Positions 12,209 through 26,089 of a DNA stretch of 64,000 bases are shown piece after piece (position 1 is the stretch's first letter; each line of letters begins with the position of its first letter). A program made the position numbers and the translations under genes. The notes beneath the pieces were generated by a model. It did no database searches. It was not told the DNA's origin and saw only the letters and a program-made list of their open reading frames with translations. Source of the DNA: Mastigias papua (Eukaryota > Cnidaria > Scyphozoa > Rhizostomeae > Mastigiidae); assembly GCA_964019165.1 (NCBI GenBank), contig OZ025283.1:4723001-4787000 (forward strand), in the 5' to 3' direction.

Positions 12209-14210
12209 TGTTATAGTGCTTTACATGTAGCAAACCTGACTATACTATCAAAGTGCTACATTTGAATTTAAGTACGTGTTGCATAGTTCCAAAACGTAAT
12301 CTAAACACATCTGTGCTGTGAATCGAGCATTTCTAATATCGTATCACCATTAGATCTGTATTCATTCCTGTATTGTCAGCGTATGCACACATATGCAGTT
12401 TAGGCCCATTACAAGCAATGACAACGTACATGTGCATATACTGTTGTATGTTTGACATTGAGTGGAAGTGCATCAATCTCAGCCACCAAACCACTTTAAC
12501 ATCTACAGTTACACTGATACGAGTAGTTTAGGCAATGTTTCGTATTGAAATGAGCGTTAGTATTTGTTTTTACACTAAAAAGAGTCTTAGAGTGCTTTAA
12601 ATGTAGCAAACCTGACTATACTATGTAAGTGCTACATTTGAATTTAAGTACGTGTTGCATAGTTCCAAACCGTAATCTAAACACATCTGTGCTGTGACTC
12701 GAGCATTTCCAATATCGTGTCACCATTAGATCAGTATTCATTCCTGTATTCTCAGTGTATCCACACATATGCAGTTTAGGCCCATTACAAGCTATAACAA
12801 CATATATGTGCATATACTGTTGTATGTTTGACATTGAGTGGAAGTGCATCAATCTCAGCCACCAACCCACTTTAACATCTACAGTTACACTGATACGAGT
12901 AGTTTAGGCAATGTTTCGTATTGAAATGAGCGTTAGTATTTGTTTTTACACTAAATAGAGTCTTATAGTGCTTTAAATGTAGCAAACCTGACTATACTAT
13001 GTAAGTGCTACATTTGAATTTAAGTACGTGTTGCATAGTTCCAAACCGTAATCTAAACACATCTGTGCTGTGACTCGAGCATTTCCAATATCGTGTCACC
13101 ATTAGATCAGTATTCATTCCTGTATTCTCAGTGTATCCACACATATGCAGTTTAGGCCCATTACAAGCTATAACAACATATATGTGCATATACTGTTGTA
13201 TGTTTGACATTGAGTGGAAGTGCATCAATCTCAGCCACCAACCCACTTTAACATCTACAGTTACACTGATACGAGTAGTTTAGGCAATGTTTCGTATTGA
13301 AATGAGCGTTAGTATTTGTTTTTACACTAAATAGAGTCTTATAGTGCTTTAAATGTAGCAAACCTGACTATACTATGTAAGTGCTACATTTCAATTTAAG
13401 TACGTGTTGCATAGTTCCAAAACGTAATCTAAACACATCTGTGCTGTGAATCGAGGATTTCCAATATCGTGTCACCATTAGATCAGTATTCATTCCTGTA
13501 TTCTCAGTGTTTCCACACATATGCAGTTTAGGCCCATTACAAGCAATAACAACATACATGTGCATATACTGTTGTATGTTTGACATTGAGTGGAAGTGCA
13601 TCAATCTCAGCCACCAAACCACTTTACCATCTACAGTTACACTGATACGAGTAGTTTAGGCAATGTTTCGTATTGAAATGAGCGTTAGTATTTGTTATTA
13701 CACTAAATAGAGCGTTATAATGCTTTACATGTAGCAAACCTGACTATACTATGTAAGTGCTACTTTTGAATTTAAGTACGTGTTGCATAGGTCCAAAACG
13801 TAATCTAAACACATCTGTGCTGTGACTCGAGCATTTCTAATATCGTGTCACCATTAGATCAGTATTCATTCCTGTATTGTCAGTGTATGCACACATATGC
13901 AGTTTAGGCCCATTACAAGCTATAACAACATATATGTGCATATACTGTTGTATGTTTGACATTGAGTGGAAGTGCATCAATCTCAGCCACCAACCCACTT
14001 TAACATCTACAGTTACACTGATACGAGTAGTTTAGGCAATGTTTCGTATTGAAATGAGCGTTAGTATTTGTTTTTACACTAAATAGAGTCTTATAGTGCT
14101 TTAAATGTAGCAAACCTGACTATACTATGTAAGTGCTACATTTGAATTTAAGTACGTGTTGCATAGTTCCAAAACGTAATCTAAACACATCTGTGCTGTG
14201 ACGCGAGCAT
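12209..14210. repeat. Satellite monomers between the two copies of the 2.1-kb block
   Basis: About five monomers. The pair at about 12,541-13,330 is of the TATATG/TTCCAAACCG type seen at 4.7-7.9 kb. The next monomer (13,368-13,840) matches the 8,856 and 10,360 type (TTTCAATTTAAG, GAGGATTTCC, GTGTTTCC, TTTACCATC). Later monomers match the 8.1-8.6 kb types. No gene seen. Confidence 0.8.
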
Positions 14211-16344
14211 TTCTAATATCGTGTCACCATTAGATCTGTATTCATTCCTGTATTGTCAGTGTATGCACACATATGCAGTTTAGGCCCATTACAAGAAATG
14301 ACAACGTACATGTGCATATACTGTTGCATGTTTGACATTGAGTGGAAGTGCATCAATCTCAGCCATCAACCCACTTTAACATCTACAGTTACACTGATAC
14401 GAGTAGTTTAGGCAATGTTTCGTATTGAAATGAGCGTTAGTATTTGTTTTTACACTAAATAGAGTCTTATAGTGCTTTAAATGTAGCAAACCTGACTATA
14501 CTATGTAAGTGCTACATTTCAATTTAAGTACGTGTTGCATAGTTCCAAAACGTAATCTAAACACATCTGTGCTGTGAATCGAGGATTTCCAATATCGTGT
14601 CACCATTAGATCAGTATTCATTCCTGTATTCTCAGTGTTTCCACACATATGCAGTTTAGGCCCATTACAAGCAATAACAACATACATGTGCATATACTGT
14701 TGTATGTTTGACATTGAGTGGAAGTGCATCAATCTCAGCCACCAAACCACTTTACCATCTACAGTTACACTGATACGAGTAGTTTAGGCAATGTTTCGTA
14801 TTGAAATGAGCGTTAGTATTTGTTATTACACTAAATAGAGCGTTATAATGCTTTACATGTAGCAAACCTGACTATACTATGTAAGTGCTACTTTTGAATT
14901 TAAGTACGTGTTGCATAGGTCCAAAACGTAATCTAAACACATCTGTGCTGTGACTCGAGCATTTCTAATATCGTGTCACCATTAGATCTGAATTCATTCC
15001 TGTATTGTCAGTGTATCCACACATATGCAGTTTAGGCCCATTACAAGCAATAACAACATACATGTGCATATATTGTTGTATGTTTGACATTGAGTGGAAG
15101 TGCATCAATCTCAGCCACCAAACCACTTTAACATCTACAGTTACACTGATACGAGAAGTTTAGGCAATGTATCGTAGTGAAATGAGCGTTAGTATTTCTT
15201 TTTACACTAAATAGAGTCTTATAGTGCTTTACATGTAGCAAACCTGACTATACTATGTAAGTGCTACATTTGAATTTAAGTACGTGTTGCATAGTTCCAA
15301 AACGTAATCTAAGCACATTTATGCTGTGAATCGAGCATTTCTAATATCGTGTCACCATTAGATCTGTATTCATTCCTGTACTGTCAGTGTATGCACACAT
15401 ATGCAGTTTAGGCCCATTACAAGCAATAACAACATACATGTGCAAATGCTGTTGAATGTTTGACATTGAGTGGAATTGCATCAATCTCAGCCACCAAACT
15501 ACTTTAACATCTACAGTTACACTGATACGAGTAGTTTAGGCAATGTTTCGTATTGAAATGAGCGTTAGTATTTGTTTTTACACTAAATAGAGTGTTATAG
15601 TGCTTTACATGTAGCAAACCTGACTATACTATCAAAGTGCTACATTTGAATTTAAGTACGTGTTGCATAGTTCCAAAACGTAATCTAAACACATCTGTGC
15701 TGTGAATCGAGCATTTCTAATATCGTATCACCATTAGATCTGTATTCATTCCTGTATTGTCAGTGTATGCACACATATGCAGTTTAGGCCCATTACAAGC
15801 AATGACAACGTACATGTGCATATACTGTTGTATGTTTGACATTGAGTGGAAGTGCATCAATCTCAGCCACCAAACCACTTTAACATCTACAGTTACACTG
15901 ATACGAGTAGTTTAGGCAATGTTTCGTATTCACATGAGCGTTAGTATTTGTTTTTACACTAAATAGAGCCTTATAGTGCTTTACATGTAGCAAACCTGAC
16001 TATACTATGAAAGTGCTACATTTGAATTTAAGTACGTGTTGCATAGTTCCAAAACGTAATCTAAACACATCTGTGCTGTGACTCGAGCATTTCTAATATC
16101 GTGTCACCATTAGATCTGTATTCATTCCTGTACTGTCAGTGTATGCACACATATGCAGTTTAGGCCCATTACAAGCAATAACAACATACATGTGCAAATG
16201 CTGTTGAATGTTTGACATTGAGTGGAATTGCATCAATCTCAGCCACCAAACCACTTTAACATCTACAGTTACACTGATACGAGTAGTTTAGGCAATGTTT
16301 CGTATTGAAATGAGCGTTAGTATTTGTTTTTACACTAAATAGAG
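14211..16344. repeat. Second copy of a 2.1-kb block (first copy 10,075-12,208)
   Basis: This stretch repeats 10,075-12,208 at a distance of exactly 4,136 bp, eleven monomers. I noticed only a few differences: T/A at 11,035/15,171, T/C at about 12,036/16,172, and A/T at about 12,073/16,209. Shared rare variants include CTGAATTCATT, GTATTCACATGAGCG (near 11,792 and 15,928) and CTATGAAAGTGC. The match ends at AGAGTG versus AGAGCC. Confidence 0.85.
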
Positions 16345-17314
16345 CCTTATAGTGCTTTACATGTAGCAAACCTGACTATACTATGTAAGTGCTACATTTG
16401 AATTTAAGTACGTGTTGCATAGGTCCAAAACGTAATCTAAACACATCTGTGCTGTGAATCGAGCATTACTAATATCTTGTCACCATTAGATCTGTATTCA
16501 TTCCTGTATTGTCAGTGTATGCACACATATGCAGTTTAGGCCCGTTACAAGCAATAACAACATACATGTGCAAATGCTGTTGAATGTTTGACATTGAGTG
16601 GAATTGCATCAATCTCAGCCACCAAACCACTTTAACATCTACAGTTACACTGATACGAGTAGTTTAGGCAATGTTTCTTATTGAAATGAGCGTTAGTATT
16701 TGTTTTTACACTAAATAGAGTGTTATAGTGCTTTACATGTAGCAAACCTGACTATACTATCAAAGTGCTACATTTGAATTTAAGTACGTGTTGCATAGTT
16801 CCAAAACGTAATCTAAACACATCTGTGCTGTGAATCGAGCATTACTAATATCGTGTCACCATTAGATCAGTATTCATTCCTGTATTGTCAGTGTATGCAC
16901 ACATATGCAGTTTAGGCCCATTACAAGCAATAACAACGTACATGTGCATATACTGTTGTATGTTTGACATTGAGTGCACGTGCATCAATCTCAGCCACCA
17001 AACCACTTTAACATCTACAGTTACACTGATACGAGTAGTTTAGGCAATGTTTCGTATTGAAATGAGGGTTAGTATTTGTTTTTACACTAAATAGAGCCTT
17101 ATAGTGCTTTACATGTAGCAAACCTGACTATACTATGTAAGTGCTACAGTTGAATTTAAGTACGTGTTGCATAGGTCCAAAACGTAATCTAAACACATCT
17201 GTGCTGTGACTCGAGCATTTCTAATATCGTGTCACCATTAGATCAGTATTCATTCCTGTATTGTCAGTGTATGCACACATATGCAGTTTAGGCCCATTAC
17301 AAGCAATGACAACG

Positions 17315-18877
17315 TACATGTGCATATACTGTTGTATGTTTGACATTGAGTGGAAGTGCATCAATCTCAGCCACCAAACCACTTTAACATCTACAGTTGC
17401 ACTGATACGAGTAGTTTAGGCAATGTTTCGTATTGAAATGAGCGTTAGTATTTGTTTTTACACTAAAAAGAGTCTTAGAGTGCTTTAAATGTAGCAAACC
17501 TGACTATACTATGTAAGTGCTACATTTGAATTTAAGTACGTGTTGCATAGTTCCAAAACGTAATCTAAACACATCTGTGCTGTGACTCGAGCATTTCCAA
17601 TATCGTGTCACCATTAGATCAGTATTCATTCCTGTATTCTCAGTGTATCCACACATATGCAGTTTAGGCCCATTACAAGCAATAACAACATACATGTGCA
17701 TATACTGTTGTATGTTTGACATTGAGTGGAAGTGCATCAATCTCAGCGACCAAACCACTTTACCATCTACAGTTACACTGATACGAGTAGTTTAGGCAAT
17801 GTGTCGTATTGAAATGAGCGTTAGTATTTGTTTTTACACTAAATAGAGTCTTATAGTGCTTTAAATGTAGCAAACCTGACTATACTATGTAAGTGCTACA
17901 TTTGAATTTAAGTACGTGTTACATAGTTCCAAAACGTAATCTAAACACATCTGTGCTGTGAATCGAGCATTTCTAATATCGTATCAACATTAGATCTGTA
18001 TTCATTCCTGTATTGTCAGTGTATCCACACATATGCAGTTTAGGCCCATTACAAGCAATAACAACATACATGTGCATATACTGTTGTATGTTTGACATTG
18101 AGTGGAAGTGCATCAATCTCAGCCACCAAACCACTTTAACATCTACAGTTGCACTGATACGAGTAGTTTAGGCAATGTTTCGTATTGAAATGAGCGTTAG
18201 TATTTGTTTTTACACTAAAAAGAGTCTTAGAGTGCTTTAAATGTAGCAAACCTGACTATACTATGTAAGTGCTACATTTGAATTTAAGTACGTGTTGCAT
18301 AGTTCCAAACCGTAATCTAAACACATCTGTGCTGTGACTCGAGCATTTCCAATATCGTGTCACCATTAGATCAGTATTCATTCCTGTATTCTCAGTGTAT
18401 CCACACATATGCAGTTTAGGCCCATTACAAGCAATAACAACATACATGTGCATATACTGTTGTATGTTTGACATTGAGTGGAAGTGCATCAATCTCAGCG
18501 ACCAAACCACTTTACCATCTACAGTTACACTGATACGAGTAGTTTAGGCAATGTGTCGTATTGAAATGAGCGTTAGTATTTGTTTTTACACTAAATAGAG
18601 TCTTATAGTGCTTTAAATGTAGCAAACCTGACTATACTATGTAAGTGCTACATTTGAATTTAAGTACGTGTTACATAGTTCCAAAACGTAATCTAAACAC
18701 ATCTGTGCTGTGAATCGAGCATTTCTAATATCGTATCAACATTAGATCTGTATTCATTCCTGTATTGTCAGTGTATCCACACATATGCAGTTTAGGCCCA
18801 TTACAAGCAATAACAACATACATGTGCATATACTGTTGTATGTTTGACATTGAGTGGAAGTGCATCAATCTCAGCCA
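17315..18877. repeat. Higher-order repeat, two-monomer (752-bp) unit
   Basis: About 810 bp at 17,315-18,125 recur at 18,067-18,877. Shared rare variants are AGTTGCACTG, CTCAGCGACC, TTTACCATC, GTGTTACATAG and GTATCAACATTAG. One difference noted: TTCCAAAACG versus TTCCAAACCG near 17,552/18,304. Confidence 0.82.
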
Positions 18878-21800
18878 ACAAACCACTTTAACATCTACAG
18901 TTACACTGATACGAGTAGTTTAGGCAATGTTTCGTATTGAAATGAGCGTTAGTATTTGTTTTTACACTAAATAGAGCCTTATAGTGCTTTACATGTAGCA
19001 AACCTGACTATACTATGTAAGTGCTACATTTGAATTTAAGTACGTGTTGCATAGTTCCAAAACGTAATCTAAACACATCTGTGCTGTGAATCGAGCATTA
19101 CTAATATCGTGTCACCATTAGATCTGTATTCATTCCTGTATTGTCAGTGTATGCACACATATGCAGTTTAGGCCCATTACAAGCAATAACAACATACATG
19201 TGCAAATGCTGTTGAATGTTTGACATTGAGTGGAATTGCATCAATTTCAGCCACCAAACCACTTTAACATCTACAGTTACACTGATACGAGTAGTTTAGG
19301 CAATGTTTCGTATTGAAATGAGCGTTAGTATTTGTTTTTACACTAAATAGAGTGTTATAGTGCTTTACATGTAGCAAACCTGACTATACTATCAAAGTGC
19401 TACATTTGAATTTAAGTACATGTTGCATAGTTCCAAAACGTAATCTAAACACATCTGTGCTGTGAATCGAGCATTTCTAATATCGTATCACCATTAGATC
19501 TGTATTCATTCCTGTATTGTCAGTGTATGCACACATATGCAGTTTAGGCCCATTACAAGCAATGACAACGTACATGTGCATATACTGTTGTATGTTTGAC
19601 ATTGAGTGGAAGTGCATCAATCTCAGCCACCAAACCACTTTAACATCTACAGTTGCACTGATACGAGTAGTTTAGGCAATGTTTCGTATTGAAATGAGCG
19701 TTAGTATTTGTTTTTACACTAAAAAGAGTCTTAGAGTGCTTTACATGTAGCAAACCTGACTATACTATCAAAGTGCTACATTTGAATTTAAGTACGTGTT
19801 GCATAGTTCCAAAACGTAATCTAAACACATCTGTGCTGTGAATCGAGCATTTCTAATATCGTATCACCATTAGATCTGTATTCATTCCTGTATTGTCAGT
19901 GTATGCACACATATGCAGTTTAGGCCCATTACAAGCAATTACAACGTACATGTGCATATACTGTTGTATGTTTGACATTGAGTGGAAGTGCATCAATCTC
20001 AGCCACCAACCCACTTTAACATCTACAGTTACACTGATACGAGTAGTTTAGGCAATGTTTCGTATTGAAATGAGCGTTAGTATTTGTTTTTACACTAAAT
20101 AGAGTCTTATAGTGCTTTAAATGTAGCAAACCTGACTATACTATGTAAGTGCTACATTTGAATTTAAGTACGTGTTGCATAGTTCCAAAACGTAATCTAA
20201 ACACATCTGTGCTGTGAATCGAGGATTTCCAATATCGTGTCACCATTAGATCAGTATTCATTCCTGTATTCTCAGTGTATCCACACATATGCAGTTTAGG
20301 CCCATTACAAGCAATAACAACATACATGTGCATATACTGTTGTATGTTTGACATTGAGTGGAAGTGCATCAATCTCAGCCACCAAACCACTTTACCATCT
20401 ACAGTTACACTGATACGAGTAGTTTAGGCAATGTGTCGTATTGAAATGAGCGTTAGTATTTGTTTTTACACTAAATAGAGTCTTATAGTGCTTTAAATGT
20501 AGCAAACCTGACTATACTATGTAAGTGCTACATTTGAATTTACGTACGTGTTACATAGTTCCAAAACGTAATCTAAACACATCTGTGCTGTGAATCGAGC
20601 ATTTCTAATATCGTATCAACATTAGATCTGTATTCATTCCTGTATTGTCAGTGTATCCACACATATGCAGTTTAGGCCCATTACAAGCAATGACAACATA
20701 CATGTGCATATACTGTTGTATGTTTGACATTGAGTGGAAGTGCATCAATCTCAGCCAACAAACCACTTTAACATCTACAGTTACACTGATACGAATAGTT
20801 TAGGCAATGTTTCGTATTGAAATGAGCGTTAGTATTTGTTTTTACACTAAATAGAGCCTTATAGTGCTTTACATGTAGCAAACCTGACTATACTATGTAA
20901 GTGCTACATTTGAATTTAAGTACGTGTTGCATAGTTCCAAAACGTAATCTACACACATCTGTGCTGTGAATCGAGCATTACTAATATCGTGTCACCATTA
21001 GATCTGTATTCATTCCTGTATTGTCAGTGTATGCACACATATGCAGTTTAGGCCCATTACAAGCAATAACAACATACATGTGCATATGCTGTTGAATGTT
21101 TAACATTGAGTGGAATTGCATCAATCTCAGCCACCAAACCACTTTAACATCTACAGTTACACTGATACGAGTAGTTTAGGCAATGTTTCGTATTGAAATG
21201 AGCGTTAGTATTTGTTTTTACACTAAATAGAGTCTTATAGTGCTTTAAATGTAGCAAACCTGACTATACTATCAAAGTGCTACATTTGAATTTAAGTACG
21301 TGTTGCATAGTTCCAAAACGTAATCTAAACACATCTGTGCTGTGAATCGAGCAGTTCTAATTTGGTATCACCATTAGATCTGTATTCATTGCTGTATTGT
21401 CAGTATATGCACACATATGCAGTTTAGGCCCATTACAAGCAATGACACCATACATGTGCATATACTGTTGTATGTTTGACATTGAGTGGAAGTGCATCAA
21501 TCTCAGTCACCAAACCATTTTAACATCTACAGTTACACTGATACGAGTAGTTTAGGCAATGTTTCGTATTGACATGAGTGTTAGTATTTGTTTTTACACT
21601 AAATAGAGTCTTATAGTGCTTTAAATGTAGCAAACCTGACTATACTATGTAAGTGCTACATTTGAATTTAAGTACGTGTTGCATAGTTCCAAAACGTAAT
21701 CTAAACACATCTGTGCTGTGAATCGAGGATTTCCAATATCGTGTCACCATTAGATCAGTATTCATTCCTGTATTCTCAGTGTATCCACACATATGCAGTT

Positions 21801-22979
21801 TAGGCCCATTACAAGCAATAACAACATACATGTGCATATACTGTTGTATGTTTGACATTGAGTGGAAGTGCATCAATCTCAGCCACCAAACCACTTTACC
21901 ATCTACAGTTACACTGATACGAGTAGTTTAGGCAATGTGTCGTATTGAAATGAGCGTTAGTATTTGTTTTTACACTAAATAGAGTCTTATAGTGCTTTAA
22001 ATGTAGCAAACCTGACTATACTATGTAAGTGCTACTTTTGAATTTAAGTACGTGTTGCATAGTTCCAGAACGTAATCTAAACACATCTGTGCTGTGAATC
22101 GAGCATTTCTAATATCGTGTCACCATTAGATCTGTATTCATTCCTGTATTGTCAGTGTATGCACACATATGCAGTTTAGGCCCATTACAAGCAATAACAA
22201 CATACATGTGCATATGCTGTTGAATGTTTAACATTGAGTGGAATTGCATCAATCTCAGCCACCAAACCACTTTAACATCTACAGTTACACTGATACGAGT
22301 AGTTTAGGCAATGTTTCGTATTGAAATGAGCGTTAGTATTTGTTTTTACACTAAATAGAGTCTTATAGTGCTTTAAATGTAGCAAACCTGACTATACTAT
22401 GTAAGTGCTACATTTGAATTTAATTACGTGTTGCACAGTTCCAAAACGTAATCTAAACACATCTGTGCTGTGAATCGAGCATTTCTAATATCGTATCACC
22501 ATTAGATCTGTATTCATTCCTGTATTGTCAGTGTATGCACACATATGCAGTTTAGGCCCATTACAAGCAGTGACAACGTACATGTGCATATACTGTTCTA
22601 TGTTTGACATTAAGTGGAAGTGCATCAATCTCAGCCACCAAACCACTTTAACATCTACAGTTACACTGATACGAGTAGTTTAGGCAATGTTTCGTAGTGA
22701 AATGAGCGTTAGTATTTGTTTTTACACTAACTAGAGCCTTATAGTGCTTTACATGTAGCAAACCTTACTATACTATGTAAGTGCTACATTTGAATTTAAG
22801 TACGTGTTGCATAGTTCCAAAACGTAATCTAAACACATCTGTGCTGTGAATCGAGCATTTCTAATATCGTATCAACATTAGATATGTATTCATTCCTGTA
22901 TTGTCAGTGTATGCACACATATGCAGTTTAGGCCCATTACAAGCAATGACAACGTACATGTGCATATTCTGTTGTATGC
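18878..22979. repeat. Satellite block, mixed monomers including the CAAAG subfamily
   Basis: About eleven monomers. Partial matches occur at a four-monomer distance (20,136-20,530 versus 21,640-22,034, with GAGGATTTCC and TTTACCATC) and at a three-monomer distance (21,063 versus 22,191, both with CATATGCTGTTGAATG followed by TTAACATTG). Several copies carry CTATCAAAGTGC in place of CTATGTAAGTGC. No gene seen. Confidence 0.8.
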
Positions 22980-24388
22980 TTGACATTGAGTGGAAGTGCA
23001 TCAATCTCAGCCACCAAACCACTTTAACATATACAGTTACACTGATACGAGTAGTTTAGGCAATGTTTCGTGTTCAAATGAGCGTTAGTATTTGTTTTTA
23101 CACTAAATAGAGCCTTATAGTGCTTTACATGTAGCAAACCTGACTATACTATGTAAGTGCTACATTTGAATTTAAGTACGTGTTGCATACTTTCAAAACG
23201 TAATCTAAACACATCTGTGCTGTGAATCGAGCATTTCCAATATCGTGTCATCATTAGATCAGTATTCATTGCTGTATTGTCAGTGTATGCACACATATGC
23301 AGTTTAGGCCCATTACAAGCAATGACAACTTACATGTGCATATACTGTTGTTTGTTTCACAGTGAATGGAAGTGCATCAATCTCAGCCACCAAACCACTT
23401 TAACATCTACAGTTACACTGATACGAGTAGTTTAGGCAATGTTTCGTATTGAAATGAGCGTTAGTATTTGTTATTAAACTAAATAGAGCGTTATAGTGCT
23501 TTACATGTAGCAAACCTGACTATTTTATCAAAGTACTACATTTGAATTTAAGTACGTGTTGCATAGTTCCAAAACGTAATCTAAACACATCTGTGCTGTG
23601 AATCGAGCATTTCTAATATCGTGTCACCATTAGATCAGTATTCATTCCTGTATTGTCAGTGTATGCACACATATGCAGTTTAGGCCCATTACAAGCAATG
23701 ACAACGTACATGTGCATATACTGTTGTATGTTTGACATTGAGTGGAAGTGCATCAATCTCAGCCACCAAACCACTTTAACATATACAGTTACACTGATAC
23801 GAGTAGTTTAGGCAATGTTTCGTGTTCAAATGAGCGTTAGTATTTGTTTTTACACTAAATAGAGCCTTATAGTGCTTTACATGTAGCAAACCTGACTATA
23901 CTATGTAAGTGCTACATTTGAATTTAAGTACGTGTTGCATACTTTCAAAACGTAATCTAAACACATCTGTGCTGTGAATCGAGCATTTCCAATATCGTGT
24001 CATCATTAGATCAGTATTCATTGCTGTATTGTCAGTGTATGCACACATATGCAGTTTAGGCCCATTACAAGCAATGACAACTTACATGTGCATATACTGT
24101 TGTTTGTTTCACAGTGAATGGAAGTGCATCAATCTCAGCCACCAAACCACTTTAACATCTACAGTTAGACTGATACGAGTAGTTTAGGCAATGTTTCGTA
24201 TTGAAATGAGCGTTAGTATTTGTTATTAAACTAAATAGAGCGTTATAGTGCTTTACATGTAGCAAACCTGACTATTTTATCAAAGTACTACATTTGAATT
24301 TAAGTACGTGTTGCATAGTTCCAAAACGTAATCTAAACACATCTGTGCTGTGAATCGAGCATTTCTAATATCGTGTCACCATTAGATC
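22980..24388. repeat. Higher-order repeat, two-monomer (752-bp) unit with rare variants
   Basis: The segment 22,980-23,636 recurs at 23,732-24,388. It is marked by unusual shared changes: CATATACAGTTAC, TTTCGTGTTCAAATG, GCATACTTTCAAAACG, ACTTACATGTG, TTGTTTGTTTCACAG, TTATTAAACTAA and CTATTTTATCAAAGTAC. One difference noted: AGTTACACTG (23,411) versus AGTTAGACTG (24,163). Confidence 0.85.
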
Positions 24389-26089
24389 TGTATTCATTCC
24401 TGTATTGTCAGTGTATGCACTCATATGCAGTTTGTGCCCATTACAAGCAATAACAACATACATGTGCATATACTGTTGTATGTTTGACATTGAGTGGAAG
24501 TGCATCAATCTCAGCCACCAAACCACTTTAACATCTACAGTTACACTGATACGAGTAGTTTAGGCAATGTTTCGTATTGAAATGAGCGTTAGTATTTGTT
24601 TTTACACTAAATAGAGCCTTATAGTGCTTTACATGTAGCAAACCTGACTATACTATGTAAGTGCTACATTTGAATTTAAGTACATGTTGCATAGGTCCAA
24701 AACGTAATCTAAACACATCTGTGCTGTGACTCGAGCATTTCTAATATCGTGTCACCATTAGATCAGTATTCATTCCTGTATTGTCAGTGTATCCACACAT
24801 ATGCAGTTTAGGCCCATTACAAGCTATAACAACATACATGTGCATATACTGTTCTATGTTTGACATTGAGTGGAAGTGCATCAATCTCAGCCACCAAACC
24901 ACTTTAACATCTACAGTTACACTGATACGAGTAGTTTAGGCAATGTGTCGTATTGAAATGAGCGTTAGTATTTGTTTTTACACTAAATAGAGCCTTATAG
25001 TGCTTTACATGTAGCAAACCTGACTATGCTATGTAAGTGCTACATTTGAATTTAAGTACGTGTTGCATAGTTCCAAAACGTAATCTAAACACATCTGTGC
25101 TGTGAATCGAGCATTTCTAATATCGTGTCACCATTAGATCAGTATTCATTGCTGTATTGTCAGTGTATGCACTCATATGCAGTTTGTGCCCATTACAAGC
25201 AATAACAACATACATGTGCATATACTGTTGTATGTTTGACATTGCGTGGAATTGCATCAATCTCAGCCACCAAACCACTTTAACATCTACAGTTACACTG
25301 ATACGAGTAGTTTAGGCAATGTTTCGTATTGAAATGAGCGTTAGTATTTGTTTTTACACTAAATAGAGCCTTATAGTGCTTTACATGTAGCAAACCTGAC
25401 TATACTATGTAAGTGCTACATTTGAATTTAAGTACGTGTTGCATAGGTCCAAAACGTAATCTAAACACATCTGTGCTGTGACTCGAGCATTTCTAATATC
25501 GTGTCACCATTAGATCAGTATTCATTCCTGTATTGTCAGTGTATGCACACATATGCAGTTTAGGCCCATTACAAGCTATAACAACATACATGTGCATATA
25601 CTGTTGTATGTTTGACAGTGCATGGAAGTGCATCAATCTCAGCCACCAAACCACTTTAACATCTACAGTTACACTGATACGAGTAGTTTAGGCAATGTTT
25701 CGTATTGAAATGAGCGTTAGTATTTGTTTTTACACTAAATAGAGTCTTATAGTGCTTTAAATGTAGCAAACCTGACTATACTATGTAAGTGCTACATTTG
25801 AATTTAAGTACGTGTTGCATAGTTCCAAAACGTAATCTAAACACATCTGTGCTGTGAATCGAGCGTTTCTAATATCGTGTCACCATTAGATCAGTATTCA
25901 TTGCTGTATTGTCAGTGTATGCACTCATATGCAGTTTGTGCCCATTACAAGCAATAACAATATACATGTGCATATACTGTTGTATGTTTGACATTGCGTG
26001 GAATTGCATCAATCTCAGCCACCAAACCACTTTAACATCTACAGTTACACTGATACGAGTAGTTTAGGCAATGTTTCGTATTGAAATGA
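24389..26089. repeat. Satellite monomers with 752-bp-spaced subfamily marker
   Basis: The linked variant GCACTCATATGCAGTTTGTG lies at about 24,417, 25,169 and 25,921, exactly two monomers apart each time. The copies near 25,169 and 25,921 also share ATTGCGTGGAATTGC. This implies a two-monomer unit that has begun to diverge. Confidence 0.75.
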
